Below, one piece after another: positions 24,109-33,296 of a DNA stretch of 64,000 bases. Numbering within the stretch: the stretch's first letter is position 1; every line of letters starts with the position of its first letter. The notes under the pieces were generated by a model. It saw nothing but the letters and a program-made list of their open reading frames with translations. It ran no database searches and had not been told where the DNA came from. This DNA is from Perognathus longimembris pacificus. Lineage: Eukaryota > Chordata > Mammalia > Rodentia > Heteromyidae. The stretch lies in NCBI RefSeq assembly GCF_023159225.1, contig NC_063161.1, positions 7,935,686 through 7,999,685 on the forward strand. Direction: 5' to 3'. Both the position numbers and the translations under genes were made by a program.

Positions 24109-25486
24109 ACCGGCGCACACCCACCCACAAACATCACAAGGTTCTAACCATCTTGACCACAGCACAGCTGCTTCACCCTCCCCCTCCCCCTTCCCCAGGC
24201 CAAGGCCAGATGGGGAGCTCTGTGCCCCCCTGCCCGGCCCCTGCCCAGCCCCCGCCTGACCCCCGCCCTGCCCCATGCCCACCGGCCGCCTCCCCTTGGA
24301 TCTCCACTTCCCCTTTCCAGCGTAGTTTTGGTGCTCACAGCCCTGCCTCTATGTCAGCCGGCCTCACTTCCCCTCTCCCGCTGGGAGGGGGTGCCCTGGG
24401 CTGAGGCGGGTGGGAGGGGGGGGTTCGGCCCCCGTGGGGCCTGCAGGGCACCGCCTGTGGCTTCCTCTCCCCGGCCTGGTCACCCCATTTTCCCCCTGAT
24501 GTCCTTGGGGCGGCCTGACCTGCTGCCTGCCGAGCCCCCTTAGCCAGGACCTGAGACCCGGGAGCGAATCCCCTCCCCCAGCCTCCCCCCTCCCCTCCCC
24601 CCTCCCATGCACCCCACACGGCAGCTCCCGGGGTGCAGGCCCAGGCCCGTCTGCTGTCCACCTGTCTGTCTGTCCCTCTGCTGGGCCTTTTCTTGGCCTT
24701 GTTTTCTTGTTTGACCCCGGGGGGACTGTGATTGCCCCGTGCACCTCAGGACTCCAGCCCAGCGCCTCCTGTTGGGGGGCGGGGGGGCTCAGCGCCTCCT
24801 GCGTGTGTGTGTGGGGGGGCACCCTCCTCCAGCTGCCCTCCCTGAGGGCCGGCCCAGCCCCATGGCTGGAACCTCCTGCCTCCACTTCCCTTGGACCTTC
24901 TCCGTCCCTCCTGTAGACAGACGGCCTGAGGGGCTGCTGGGGGGGGGTGCTTAGGGGCGGGGCGGAGGTTCTGGGGGCGTGGGGACCTGGGGGGCTCTGG
25001 CAGCCTTGGGGTGTCTGCCCAGGGGAAGATCCTGGCACGAAGTCCTAGGCCTCGGCCCCTTTTCTGGCCCCTCTCTTGGCACCCCCGGAAACACGAGCCA
25101 CACTGCGTCCCCACACTCGGGGCCCTGGGGACCTGGAGGGGCCCCATCAGGTCCCCTCACCAGCACTGGGCCGTCCTCCGCTCCAGGCAGGGTTCCCCCC
25201 AACTCCCCCCAAAGTCACCCCTGCCCTGGAGGGCCAACCCAGACCTACCCAGTCACCATCCTCAGGAGTGCCTTTCCCAGGGCCTGGTCTGCCTGGAACT
25301 TTCCTTCCCAGAAGCCCCAGGGGCTTCTCTGCCTCCAGCAGGTGTCTGTCCCCGCCTTGTCCCTCCGGCCTGGGGTGACCTCTGCCCTGTCCCCTGGGCC
25401 CCAGTGGCCCCCCCCCACATCTGTGCCTGCGAGGTGCGGGAGGCTGGGAGGCGGGGCGCTGGCTCACCTGGGGGGCCCAGGTCCAT
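10819..25486 (-). CDS. CYTH4: CYTH4, cytohesin-4, complete, 13 coding exons
   Basis: Seen: 13 exons with GT-AG borders and consistent phases join into 1,182 nt (393 residues plus stop; human cytohesin-4 has 394). The N-terminus is [14 protein letters not shown]. An amphipathic coiled coil covers about residues 10-63, Sec7 about 54-241 and PH about 258-374. The Sec7 glutamic finger is E155 in FRLPGEAQ, and the second conserved Sec7 motif NTSLHNP is present. The PH beta1-beta2 loop reads [14 protein letters not shown] and the tail ends RKKKIASQQ. Known for the family: cytohesins load GTP onto Arf GTPases at PIP3-rich membranes, the PH domain binds phosphoinositides, the coiled coil binds adaptors such as CYTIP and GRASP, and CYTH4 is mainly leukocyte-expressed. 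The start has the only in-frame ATG joined to exon 2. RAC2, another haematopoietic gene, lies upstream and diverges from it. No frameshift or missing key residue is seen. Exons are listed separately. Confidence 0.97.
11442..11596 (-). CDS. CYTH4: CYTH4 exon 12, PH C-terminal part
   Basis: Encodes [20 protein letters not shown] through the PH C-terminal helix DQWIEAI. A poly-C acceptor precedes it, and the donor is ATTCG/GTACGG. Confidence 0.97.
11975..12046 (-). CDS. CYTH4: CYTH4 exon 11, PH
   Basis: Exactly 24 codons, [20 protein letters not shown] then PKKP. Acceptor CCCTGCAG, donor CCA/GTGCGT. Confidence 0.97.
12294..12370 (-). CDS. CYTH4: CYTH4 exon 10, PH phosphoinositide loop
   Basis: Encodes [20 protein letters not shown] then FEFTT. 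With the split codon this gives the two-glycine loop (G269-G270) followed by the basic K/R residues that contact inositol phosphates. In other cytohesins the two-glycine form prefers PIP3. Confidence 0.97.
12735..12790 (-). mobile_element. MIR fragment beside the GGAT minisatellite
   Basis: CACATGAGGAAACTGAGGCA and CGGAAAGGCAACATC. Confidence 0.6.
12810..13725. repeat. GGAT-based minisatellite, about 0.9 kb, CYTH4 intron 9
   Basis: Near-continuous GGATGGATGGGT-type units. A higher-order duplication of about 170-176 nt is visible: GTGAGTAGATGGATAGATGG recurs near 13,220 and 13,396 with matching flanks. Long open frames on both strands (WMDGW and HPSIHP) are artefacts of the repeat. Confidence 0.97.
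13775..13811. repeat. (TG)n microsatellite, CYTH4 intron 9
   Basis: Interrupted TG repeat 28 nt from the exon 9 donor. Confidence 0.95.
13839..13950 (-). CDS. CYTH4: CYTH4 exon 9, Sec7-PH linker and start of PH
   Basis: Encodes [20 protein letters not shown] to GWLLKL and the first base of G269. Known for cytohesins: this linker helps autoinhibit Sec7. The donor is CTGG/GTGAGA. Confidence 0.97.
14370..14575 (-). mobile_element. B1-Geo SINE in CYTH4 intron 8
   Basis: GTGCCAGTCCTGGGGCTTGA and TAACTGGAGATAAGAGTCTC are diagnostic of this dimer in reverse orientation. Confidence 0.85.
15735..15815 (-). mobile_element. MIR fragment
   Basis: AAATGAGGAAACTGAGGCTG, AAGGTCACGCAGCCAAGG, AGAGGTGGGACCGAGCC. 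Confidence 0.7.
16068..16169. repeat. (TCC)n microsatellite
   Basis: TCC/TTCC repeats, pure TCC for about 60 nt. Confidence 0.95.
16185..16277 (-). mobile_element. B1-Geo SINE, Geo half (host of nested insertion)
   Basis: Geo-type half in reverse orientation, preceded by a (TCC)n tract. It is interrupted at 16,294 by an IDL-Geo copy; the B1-like half continues at 16,510-16,627. Confidence 0.8.
16295..16492 (-). mobile_element. Young IDL-Geo SINE nested in a B1-Geo SINE
   Basis: Complete dimer bounded by the 17-nt duplication CCATTTCCAGATTTTCT at 16,278-16,294 and 16,493-16,509. Almost identical to the copy at 471-676. Confidence 0.93.
16510..16627 (-). mobile_element. B1-Geo SINE, B1 half (continuation)
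   Basis: CTCCTGAGTAGCTGGGATTG and GTGTGAGCCACAGGCGCCTG mark the 5' end of the B1-like monomer in reverse orientation. Confidence 0.8.
18113..18292. repeat. Array of eight GGCCACGCCC-like units, CYTH4 intron 8
   Basis: Units GACCACGCCC, GGCCACGCCC or GGCCACACCC occur eight times in 180 bp, ending 3 nt from the exon 8 donor. Each unit read on the minus strand is GGGCGTGG, a KLF/Sp-type box. Confidence 0.85.
18295..18443 (-). CDS. CYTH4: CYTH4 exon 8, Sec7 C-terminal part
   Basis: Encodes [20 protein letters not shown] and on to [17 protein letters not shown] is the second conserved Sec7 motif that lines the Arf switch groove. The donor sits directly beside an array of GGCCACGCCC units in the following intron. 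Confidence 0.98.
18664..18776 (-). CDS. CYTH4: CYTH4 exon 7, Sec7 catalytic glutamate
   Basis: Encodes [20 protein letters not shown] onward to NPGVFRST. E155 in FRLPGEAQ corresponds to the glutamic finger that displaces Mg2+/GDP from Arf (E156 in ARNO/cytohesin-2), so exchange activity should be retained. Confidence 0.98.
18905..18993. repeat. (CTTCCTGC)n and (CT)n repeats
   Basis: TTCCTGCC units followed by (CT)n of about 38 nt in CYTH4 intron 6. Confidence 0.95.
18994..19170 (-). mobile_element. B1-Geo SINE in CYTH4 intron 6
   Basis: Geo half is shortened; GATAATTGGAGGTAAGAGTC and CTCCTGAGTAGCTAGGATGA are clear. A (CT)n tract abuts its 3' side. Confidence 0.8.
19378..19460 (-). mobile_element. 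MIR fragment
   Basis: CAGATGAGGGACGGGAGGCA, AGAGGTCACACGG and GAGCTGGTATTCGAAC. Confidence 0.65.
19678..19758 (-). CDS. CYTH4: CYTH4 exon 6, Sec7
   Basis: Encodes [20 protein letters not shown] then NLVQAL. Both splice sites are canonical (CCCCAG acceptor, CTCAG/GTGAGC donor). Confidence 0.97.
20015..20345 (+). mobile_element. L2 fragment in CYTH4 intron 5
   Basis: CCCCAGGGCCTTTGCACTTG then CTGTTC, and at the right end TAGTGCTGAATGAATGAAG, in the L2 3' order. Confidence 0.55.
20395..20513 (-). CDS. CYTH4: CYTH4 exon 5, Sec7 N-terminal part
   Basis: Encodes [20 protein letters not shown] followed by [19 protein letters not shown], typical of the cytohesin Sec7 helices before the catalytic loop. 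Ends in the split codon of R117. Confidence 0.97.
20531..20571. repeat. (TG)n microsatellite, CYTH4 intron 4
   Basis: TG repeat 18 nt upstream of the exon 5 acceptor on the minus strand. Confidence 0.95.
20917..20983 (-). CDS. CYTH4: CYTH4 exon 4, linker into Sec7
   Basis: Encodes [20 protein letters not shown] then AK, the conserved run into the first Sec7 helix. Acceptor GCCCACAG, donor AAG/GTGAGG. Confidence 0.97.
21436..21485 (-). mobile_element. MIR fragment
   Basis: CAAATGAGGAAACTGAGGCC then CAGAGAGTGGG. Confidence 0.6.
21629..21693 (-). CDS. CYTH4: CYTH4 exon 3, coiled coil
   Basis: Encodes [20 protein letters not shown] and the split codon of S55. Acceptor CCCCACAG, donor GAGAG/GTGAGG. 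Confidence 0.96.
22445..22524 (-). CDS. CYTH4: CYTH4 exon 2, start of coiled coil
   Basis: Encodes [20 protein letters not shown] and on to LLEDIQ, the first heptads of the cytohesin coiled coil. Acceptor TTCCCAG, donor CAG/GTGTGT. The exon ends in phase 0 at residue 33. Confidence 0.95.
23150..23390 (-). mobile_element. B1-like SINEs, degenerate pair
   Basis: Two copies of the reverse B1 5' end: GTAGCTGGGATGGCAGGCAC and GCAGCTGGGATTACAAGCGT, with ATGGGGGTCTCACTAAC between them. Confidence 0.65.
23592..23645. repeat. (TG)n/(CGTG) microsatellite
   Basis: Interrupted TG repeat in CYTH4 intron 1. Confidence 0.95.
23652..23870 (-). mobile_element. B1-Geo SINE
   Basis: TTGCTCAAGGCTGGTGCTCT, then TGGAGGTGAGAGTCTCAATG and GGGATTGCAGGCGTGTGCCG, in CYTH4 intron 1. 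Confidence 0.82.
23900..24075 (+). mobile_element. B1-Geo SINE, 5'-truncated
   Basis: TTCAGAGCCAGCCTGGGCAG, GTGAGACTCTTACCTCCCCC and the Geo box B GAGCTCAAGCCC, ending in (CA)n at 24,078-24,107. Head-to-head with the preceding SINE. Confidence 0.78.
25468..25486 (-). CDS. CYTH4: CYTH4 coding exon 1 (19 nt)
   Basis: Encodes MDLGPP plus the first base of a glutamate codon. The donor is CCAG/GTGAGC. The short start exon followed by a 2.9-kb intron fits cytohesin gene structure. Confidence 0.88.
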
Positions 25487-25690
25487 CCTGAAGCCCTTGG
25501 GAACGGCCGCCGGCGTCCTCCTCTGCTGACCGGCGGCTGCGGCTGCTGCTGCTGCTACAGGCCCCGGCCCCGGGTCCCGGCCCCGCCCAGGCGGGGGGAG
25601 GAAGCCAGGCCCGGCACCCCATCTGCAGACAACACCCCCCCGCCGCCCCGCGACGCAGCCTCACTTCCTGAAGTGGGCAGAGATCCTCAC
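25487..25690 (-). promoter_or_regulatory. CYTH4: Likely CYTH4 5' UTR / TATA-less promoter area
   Basis: GC-rich sequence just upstream of the CYTH4 start with no TATA box. Near 25,663-25,672 the minus strand reads CACTTCAGGAAGTG, a palindromic pair of ETS cores (GGAA). PU.1/ETS-driven TATA-less promoters are usual for myeloid genes; assignment here is inference from position. Confidence 0.35.
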
Positions 25691-26377
25691 AGGCAGCTAA
25701 GTGGGGGGGGTGGGGGCTGGGTCCTGGGGTGCCCCGTGCCTTCTAGCCAACCCCCCCCCCCACCCAAGGCTTTCAGCAATCCACCCCCCACCCTCGAAAA
25801 ACAGACAAAGTGGGTTCAGCGTGGTAAAGCGCTTCCCCAAAGAGACATCTGGCTGTTTCCTGTCTAGCGAGTAACTGGATAACATTTCTACTTTCCCTTC
25901 GCCCCCAGGCTGCCGGGAAACTCACCATCACATCAGAAGTTCATTTGCATACGGGTTTGGGGGGGGGGTGGTACCGGACTCAGCTGTGCCGCTCTGGACA
26001 GTGGGAACTTGGCGGGTTCTCTTATCTGCACCTCCGCCGTGAGCTTCAGTTTTCTTGTCTAGGGAAGGAGAGGGAGAATCCTCGCCACAGGGATGCGTGT
26101 GCGATGTCCGGGCCCGTGGCAGCCGCCCAGGAGGCCCTTTGGCCCTTTGGGCTTTAATTTTCATCTTGGTCTGACGTCCCTAAGTGTATCGCTTGTGCCA
26201 CCAGGTTGATTCGCATGCCTTAGGGAAAGGGGAGCAGGTAAAAGAAATGTCTAGAAAACTATTTATTCATGTGTATCCCCACGATCGCGGGGGGGGGGTG
26301 GGTCTGGGGGCCGAGGGCACCTTCATGCCCCAGTGTCATATGGAAAAAAAGTGAGGAGAGAAAGCACTTGAGTGTGG

Positions 26378-26402
26378 AATGAATGAATGAATGAATGAAT
26401 GA
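26378..26402. repeat. (GAAT)n microsatellite
   Basis: Six GAAT units. Confidence 0.93.
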
Positions 26403-27027
26403 CACAAGGGGAGAGGGGAGGGCAGAGTGGGAGACGCAAAACCCAGCTACAGACGTGACTGCCACGGGACTGGGCCGCTGTGTTTATGGGGCTCGGGGCA
26501 ATGGTTCTGCATCCGGAGCCTGCAGGCCCTCTGGGCTTTGTTGTCTGAGATGGGAAGTGTGGGGCGTTTTGTTACGCAGCAGGAGCTCACCCATACACAG
26601 CACGGGCCGTGCTGTCCTTTCACTGGAGAGACCCAGGAGGCTCGTGTGCGGGCTCCTGTGTGGGTACGCTCAGGCGGAGGCTGGGGCTGAGGGTCACTGG
26701 CGACTGGGACCCGGTGCCTCTCCTGTTCATGGGGGGATGGGGCGCGCACGGGAATCGACCCCACAGTAAACGGGGCTGTGGTCGCCACGCCGCACCCTGA
26801 CGCACCCACCGCGCGCACGTCCCCGGTGGTTCCGAGAAGGGAGTGCGTAGCCGCTGCTGGTGGCTCACGCCCGTAAGCCCCCGGCTTACTTCTCCTTTTC
26901 CTCTAAGGAGAACCGAGGAACTTGTTCTGTTTCCCTTTTCCTTCCAGCTGCCAGGAAGCTCAGGCAAATCTGAACCTCAGCTGTGAGTGTGACTCGTGCG
27001 TGTGTGCGCGTGTGTGCGCGTGTGTGT

Positions 27028-27203
27028 GTCCAAGACTGGAGTTCTACCACTTGAGCCACAGCTCCACTTCCGGCTTTTGGATGGTTAGTTGGAGACGGGA
27101 ATCTTACGGGCTTTTCCTGCCTGGGGTTGGCTTGGAACCACAATTCTCAGGTCTCGGCCTCCTGAGTAGCTGGGATTACAGGCGTGAGCCACCGGCCCAG
27201 GTC
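27028..27203 (-). mobile_element. B1-Geo SINE
   Basis: TTCTACCACTTGAGCCACAG and GAGTAGCTGGGATTACAGGC are present in reverse orientation. Confidence 0.82.
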
Positions 27204-28343
27204 CCCCCCCCCCCCCCCACCTTATTTCGCGAGCTCAGAGGGCCGGCACCCGTCCCCGGTGCTGAGCCACTACAGGGAGGTGACAGATCAGGAGTCTCAA
27301 GACCAGGGTTTATCTGGTTCCTCTTCCTGTGGGCGCCCCAGTTGGGGGGGGGGGGCATCGCCTCACAAGGAGCGATTTGCCAGGGACAGCCAGCAAGGGG
27401 TGGGGTGGCCTCCGTTTCGGTGCGCCCCCTTGGCCGTATCCAGGGCGAGGGTTTCTGTCTTTATTGTGGTGTCACCCCGGGGCTGGCACGCAGGGCCCGG
27501 CGCTGTCCCCGAGGGTTTGTGTTCCAGGACCTTTGCACACGCCGCTCGCAGCCCTGGCTCTCCTCACCCGTTCACGCTCCAGCCCGCTGGGCCCTGCCCG
27601 GGCTGGCGGTGCCCACCAGCGGCTCAGCCCGCGGCAGGCCGGGTCTGTGGCCGGGCAGAGCTCGAGTCTGCAGGGCGGGGCGGTGTGAGGGGCTCCCCCC
27701 ATGATAAAGGGGAGGAAACTGAGGCTGGCCAGGGGCTCCCACGCTCCGTTCTCCCCGTCCCCTCCTGTCTGTAGCTGGTCGCTGCCCCCCCCCAGTATAG
27801 CCATGGCACAGGTGGGGTACTCCTCATCCAAGCCCACTCCAGGGGCCCCCTGAGAACCCCCAGATCCACCCAGCATGCTGTGGAGTCCAGCAGGCCATGG
27901 GGCCGGGCTACCACCTGCTCTGACTGACTGCCCATCAGTGTGGGCATCAACAGCCAGCGGGGGGGTGGTGGTGGTGCTGGGGTTGGGGGCTGGGGACTGG
28001 GACTGGGGCTGGGGCTCCTCTGAACCTGGGTCTCCATCACTCAGCCTCAGCCTGCCCTCCCCCCCCCCACCCCTGTGGCTCCTCTGACGGCAGCCAGCCC
28101 CAGGCGCCCCCCTGTGGTGGCCTCCAGGATGGCTGGCGGGGAATGGACCCCCTCCCCCCAGGGCTCCCGGGGAGATCTGGGGACCCCCAGGGCTGCATTC
28201 CAGCCAGGGAAGCGGGACTGGGCGCTGGGAGCCCAGCTCGGTCTTCCCATCCTGCCGTCGCTGGTCTCGGGGTGATAGGGGTGGAGGGGGTGCGGCTTGG
28301 GGAGCAGCACCGGACCAGGTAAGCCACCGAGAGACACAGCTTG

Positions 28344-28576
28344 AAGCCGGGCACCGGTGGCTCCCACCTGTCACCCCAGCTGCCCAGGAGGCTGAGACCT
28401 GAGGACGGAGGTTCAAAGCCAGCTCAGGCAGGAAAGTCCGTGAGACTCTTACCATTAACCACCAGAAAGTCGGAAGTGGCGCTGCGGCTTAAAGTGGTAG
28501 AGCGCTACTAGCCTTGAGCAAAAGGGCTCAGGGACGGCACCCAGGCCCTGAGTTCAAGCCTCAGCACCGACAAAAG
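28344..28576 (+). mobile_element. B1-Geo SINE with 15-nt duplication
   Basis: Full-length dimer bounded by GAGAGACACAGCTTG at 28,329-28,343 and 28,577-28,591, showing that the B1-Geo form was itself mobile. Confidence 0.9.
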
Positions 28577-28820
28577 GAGAGACACAGCTTGTGGTTTTTC
28601 CCCATGGCCATTGGTGGGGGTCCTGCCTGGGCTCGGCCGGCTCCTGGGGCGTCTTCACTGTAGACGGCCCCCCCCCTCCGGGCACAATTTTCTCAGCAGG
28701 TGATGGATCTGTCTGGCATGGCCCAGCAGGATCAGGTTTGGGTCTGACTCCCACCTGTGTGACTGCCACGCCGGCTGGGTGGGCGGAACTTCTCTACAGA
28801 AGCCTGGCCTGGGATTGGGT

Positions 28821-29010
28821 CCCCAGTGTCCTGTGTTAGGGAGTCCCCTGTGTTGGGGGGGGGGTCCCTGGCCATCCTATGTTATGGGGTCCCTGGATGT
28901 CCTGTGTTATGGGGTCTCCTGTGTTCAGGGGTCCCTGGGCACCCTAGGTTATGGTATCCCCGGAGGGCCCTGTGTTCTGGGGTCCCTGGGCGCCCTGAGT
29001 TATGGGGGTC
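28821..29010 (+). repeat. Minisatellite, about 28-nt unit
   Basis: Six to seven copies built on CCTGTGTTATGGGGTCCCTG, with variation between copies. Confidence 0.8.
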
Positions 29011-30169
29011 ACATGCAGAGGACCACAGGGTGGAGGGAGGTCAGGAGCGGCGGTCAGACGCTCCCTCAGTGGCTCGAGTGTCCTATGTAAGTGACATTCT
29101 CCCCTGCCCGGTCACTAGGAGGGAACCTGGCACCCTTTTTTTTTCCTTTTTTATTCTGCCATCCAATCCTGATCCTATAAAGTATAATCCCATATAGCCC
29201 CCCCTTGGGCCCTGCCTGGCCCAAATCTGTCAAGGTCACCTGTCCCCCGTCACCCGGGGCCTATCCTCGTTGTGGCCACCAGGGGGCGCCTCCTGGGTTC
29301 ACGTCACGCACTCTGGCTGCCCGCACTAGAACACCAAGCCCCAAGTGGCACGCGTTGGGCATCTGGCGCCTCTGGGGTCTGCGCAGGGCTCCCTGGTGGC
29401 CCCGAGAACACCCATGCCCCTTCCCGCCTCTGGCCGTTTCCCGGACAGTGCCGCGTGTGGCCCCTCTGGGGTCCCCCCCACCCCCCCACTCCTCCTCCGG
29501 CCCCCGCCTCTCCGCGGCTCCCGCCTTGCCGTGGCTCCGCACGTCCCGGCCTGGCCTGTCAGCCGCCTGCATTATCATTAGATTCATTGCCAGCTTGCTT
29601 GCTGGCTGTCTCTGGCTGGAAAGGGGGGCGGGGGGGGGCTGGGGGCTCTGCTCCCCTCCCTTCCCCGGGCCGGGCCACGGCTGCCATTCCTCAGGGGAAA
29701 TAGAGCAGGAAGAGGCTGGGAGACGTGTGCAGAATGAGGAGCGGGCCACGTCGCCGGCCACAGCACCGATCCTTTGTCTCCCCCCCAGCTCCCGCCCCAG
29801 GGAAAGGGGAGGGGGCGTGACTGGGGGGGGTGAGGCGTGTCCCCCGCTCCTAGGCCTGGTAGGAGTGGGGACTCGAGCCGGGGTGTGGGGGCCCAGACGT
29901 GGAGGGAAAATAGGCAGGAAGTGGGGGCGGGCGTCTGGTGTCCAGGGAAGCGGGGGGCGGATGATCACGGGGGCACCTCCCTCCCACCCTGAACCCCCGA
30001 GGAGGGCCTCCCCTGCGGGCACAGGGCAGGCAGGAGCTGGTTCAGGCCAGAGCCCCAGCTTTACCTCCGCCGGCAGAGGCAGGGCTGGGAGATGGAGGGT
30101 TCCAGAAGCCTGGGATGCCAGCACTCGGGAGCCACAGGCAGGAGGACCCCAGTGTGGAGGGCAGCTTGG

Positions 30170-30282
30170 GAAAGAAAAAAGGAAGGAGGGGACGGAGGGA
30201 GGAAGGGAGGGAGAAAGGGGGAGGGGGAGGGAAGGAGGGAGGTTGAGAGGGGGAAGGGGGGAGGGAGGGAGGGAGGGAGGGA
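30170..30282 (+). repeat. GGGA/GGAA purine-rich tract
   Basis: Repeats of GGAAGGAGGG and GGGAGGGAGGGA directly before a B1-Geo SINE. Confidence 0.85.
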
Positions 30283-30512
30283 GCCCAGGTACCAGTGGCT
30301 CACACGTGGAATCCTAGCTACTCAGAAGCTGAGATCTGAGGATTGTGGTTCAAAGCCAGTCCGGGCAGGAAAGCCCCGTGAGACTCTTAACCTCCAATGA
30401 ACACAAACAGCCAGAAGTGGAGCTGTGGTTCAAGTGGTAGAGCACCAGCCTTAAGAGAAAAAGCTCAGGGACAATGCTCAGTCCCTGAGTTCAAGTTTCA
30501 GTAATGGGACAC
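30281..30512 (+). mobile_element. B1-Geo SINE
   Basis: GTGGCTCACACGTGGAATCC through CCCTGAGTTCAAGTTTCAGT. It follows a GGGA-rich purine tract. Confidence 0.85.
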
Positions 30513-30619
30513 ACATGCCAAGAGAGAAAGGAAGGAAAAAGAAAGAAGAAAAGAAAGGGAGAAGGGAAGACAAAAGGGAAAAAAGAAAGGGAGGGAGGAC
30601 AGATGAAAGGATGAAGCAT

Positions 30620-30812
30620 GGGGCTGGGAATATGGCCTAGTGGCAAGAGTGCTTGCCCTGGGTTGGAATCCTCAGCACCACATATATAGAAAATGGCCAG
30701 AAGTGGCGCTATGGCTCAAGTGGCAGAGTGCTAGCCTTGAGCAAAAAGCAGCCAAGGACAGTGCTCAGGCCCTGAGTTCAAGTCCCAGGACTGGCACAAA
30801 AACAACAAAAGA
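30620..30812 (+). mobile_element. IDL-Geo SINE
   Basis: GGGGCTGGGAATATGGCCTA opens the ID-like monomer; AGTGGCGCTATGGCTCAAGT opens the Geo monomer; ends GGACTGGCAC then A-rich. Confidence 0.9.
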
Positions 30813-31052
30813 CGGGGGGGGGGGCAGGACTCAGCCGCGGAGTGCCGGGGCCAGGTCATGTGGAGCTGACGTCCAGCTCAGTACTTGAAGAGACAAGGAG
30901 CTGGTGGCCTTGGAAGGACGCGCGTGACTGGGCGGCTGGCCCGGTGTGGGGGCCTCTCCCGGGCACAGGAGTTGGGTCCTGGCTGACTAAGTTGTGTCAG
31001 GAGGTGACAGTGAATGGTAAAGCCACCAGGAGCCGCGAGGGGAGAGGTTTAC

Positions 31053-31053
<1 letters not shown>

Positions 31054-31102
<49 letters not shown>
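31054..31102. repeat. (CA)n microsatellite
   Basis: Pure CA repeat of about 24 units. Confidence 0.97.
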
Positions 31103-31104
<2 letters not shown>

Positions 31105-31397
31105 GGTCAGTCCTGAGAACGAGTCTCCCCATTGGCTCGGGCCACTGTCTGCAGCCCAGAAACCACTTTAGTCTGGGCAAACGAAGACCAGAGCTCATTT
31201 CCCTGACAGGCAAATCAGCGGGAAAGATGGCTGCCAACTAAGGAGATGGGCAGAGAGAATGAGAACGCAGCTCGGGATAAAGGCGTCTTGCCGGGCAGCT
31301 TTAACCCTCTGGAAAGCCCCTTGCTCATAGGAAAAGGCCTGTAAATGACAACTGTCCTGCAGTACCCTTTTGCCTCTGAGTTCAAGTCCTGGTACCA

Positions 31398-31398
<1 letters not shown>

Positions 31399-31440
<42 letters not shown>
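31399..31440. repeat. (CA)n microsatellite
   Basis: Follows a Geo-like 3' end (GAGTTCAAGTCCTGGTACC), so probably a SINE tail. Confidence 0.95.
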
Positions 31441-31443
<3 letters not shown>

Positions 31444-32302
31444 TGTGGCAGAGACTGGTGAATGGAACTTGCTAGCGCACTGCTGGAGGAGGCCGAAGGG
31501 GACCCCGGGCGGGGGGGGTGGGGTGTGCTACTCCCTTGTCAGTCAGCCCCCTCCAGCCTGGGCCACCTCCAGACTCCAGTTACCCCATGAGCATGGCCTC
31601 GTGGCTGGCAGCACAGAGTCCGGGACACCTCCTTGGTTGGCAAGCAGTAGCTGTGCCGGGGACCCCCATGGCCCGTGTGGACGTGAAGCAGGTGAAGCTC
31701 TTCCTCCAGAGTAGAAACCACGCTTCCAGGAAGACCCGGGACAGAAACCAGCCAGCTCCTGCTGGAAATAAAAGACCCTGCCGGACATGACCTTGAAGGT
31801 GACCTTGGAGTCGGTGGGGGTCTTGAGCAGCAGGCTCAACAGCAGTCAGACTGACTAGAGCAGCAGTCAGAACAGGAGAACAGGAGCCGGCAGGAGCCCC
31901 GCCCGTGGCTGGGTGTGTCGGGGTGCAGGTGTGATCCAGGTACAGGTGGCTGGTGGTGCAGCCAGGAAAGCCCCTGATGAGGAGAGCCTTCCCTGGGGAT
32001 CTCCTGGAGAAAGTTCCCCTCCACACCCTATGCCCCAGCCTGCTGGGTGGTCAGGTGCTGGGCAGTAGGGGTGGGGGGGAACGACTGAAGAGTGGCCAAG
32101 GGGTCCGGGGGGGGGGGAGGGGGGGGCAGGGCACTGGGCAGAGGGTATCACTCAGATCATTCCCAGCCCTGACTTGAGGGGACCTGCCAGAGATGGGGTG
32201 GATGGCATCTGCGCCCCAAAGTTTTCCCTGAAAAAAAAAATGTGTTAACGCTGTTATTTCTTCTTATTGCTAGGTAGTATTTCGAAATAACGGAAGGAGA
32301 AA

Positions 32303-32400
32303 GGGCTGGGGGAGTGTTTCAAGTGGTAGAGCACACCTGCCTAGCAAACTCTAGGTGCTGAGTTCAAACCCCAGTACCACCCCAGAAATAAATAACCGAA
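32303..32400 (+). mobile_element. ID-like tRNA-derived SINE monomer
   Basis: GGCTGGGGGAGTGTTTCAAG with GTGGTAGAGCACACCTGCC (box A region) and GAGTTCAAACCCCAGTACC (box B region), then A-rich. Confidence 0.65.
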
Positions 32401-32753
32401 TAAGTAAAATAAAAGGAGATGATGCCCCAAATGGCTTTATGTCAATGAATTCGGAAACCCAAGGAGAGACAGCTCTTTAGAAGACATGTAAGAGACGAGT
32501 CAAGAGCGAATAGAGATTCCAAATAGTCCTGCATAAGTTAAAGAAATCGAACAAGCAGCTTTAAGTCTACCCCATTTTCCTTCCACGTAATTCCAAAGCC
32601 AGGCTTAGATGCCTTCGCAAAGTTTATTAACTAGCAAGGAGGAGATAATTCAATAATATTCAGATCTCTCTAAAATTAAAAAAAAAAAGAGGCAATATAG
32701 CCAATTCATATAGAATGAAAGTAGTGAAACCCTGATGCATAAAAATGGATGGG

Positions 32754-32930
32754 GCCGGGCGGTTGGTGACTCACGCCTGAAATCCCAGCTCCTGGGGAAG
32801 CTGCGATCGGAGGATCGAAGCCAGCCCTGGCAGGAAAGTCCCTAAGACTCCTGTCTCCAATGGTAGAGCGCCAGCCTTGAGCCAAATGGCTAAGGGACAG
32901 TGTCCAGTTCAAGCCCCAGTATTCCGCAGC
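32754..32930 (+). mobile_element. B1-Geo SINE
   Basis: GGGCGGTTGGTGACTCACGC and TGGTAGAGCGCCAGCCTTGA; the junction between halves is shortened. Confidence 0.8.
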
Positions 32931-33296
32931 TGTAATGGAGTGCCAGAGGCGGGGTGGTTGATGAAGAACAGAGGTTGGCTCCTCAGTTGTCCCGAGGGCT
33001 ACGAGGGTAGGAACTCGGGCCTGGGCCTGGCGAGGGCCGTGGGGGCCCTGGGTAGCCAGGAGGAGAGGAGGTGGCTGCCTTGCTGCCGTTTTTCACCTTC
33101 TGCCCTAGACTTACCCACACACCAGGTCTGGCAGCAGGGGCTCCTGGCTGGAAGTGTACAGGGCCAGCTCTTATGAAGGGGGTGTGTGTGTGTGGGGGGG
33201 GTTACAGCTGCCTGGGGACAGGATGGTCAGCGAAGGCCACCAGGCGACTAACCTGGGCTTCTCTAGAGATGGAGGGGCACTGGAACATCAGGAAAT

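Noticed and set aside
29205..30317. 370-residue plus-strand frame between CYTH4 and RAC2
   Set aside because: Compositional frame ending in a purine-rich repeat; no domain or splice structure.
30620..30812. tRNA-like box A and box B sequences in the SINEs
   Set aside because: They are RNA polymerase III promoter remnants of SINEs; no cloverleaf of a functional tRNA gene is present.
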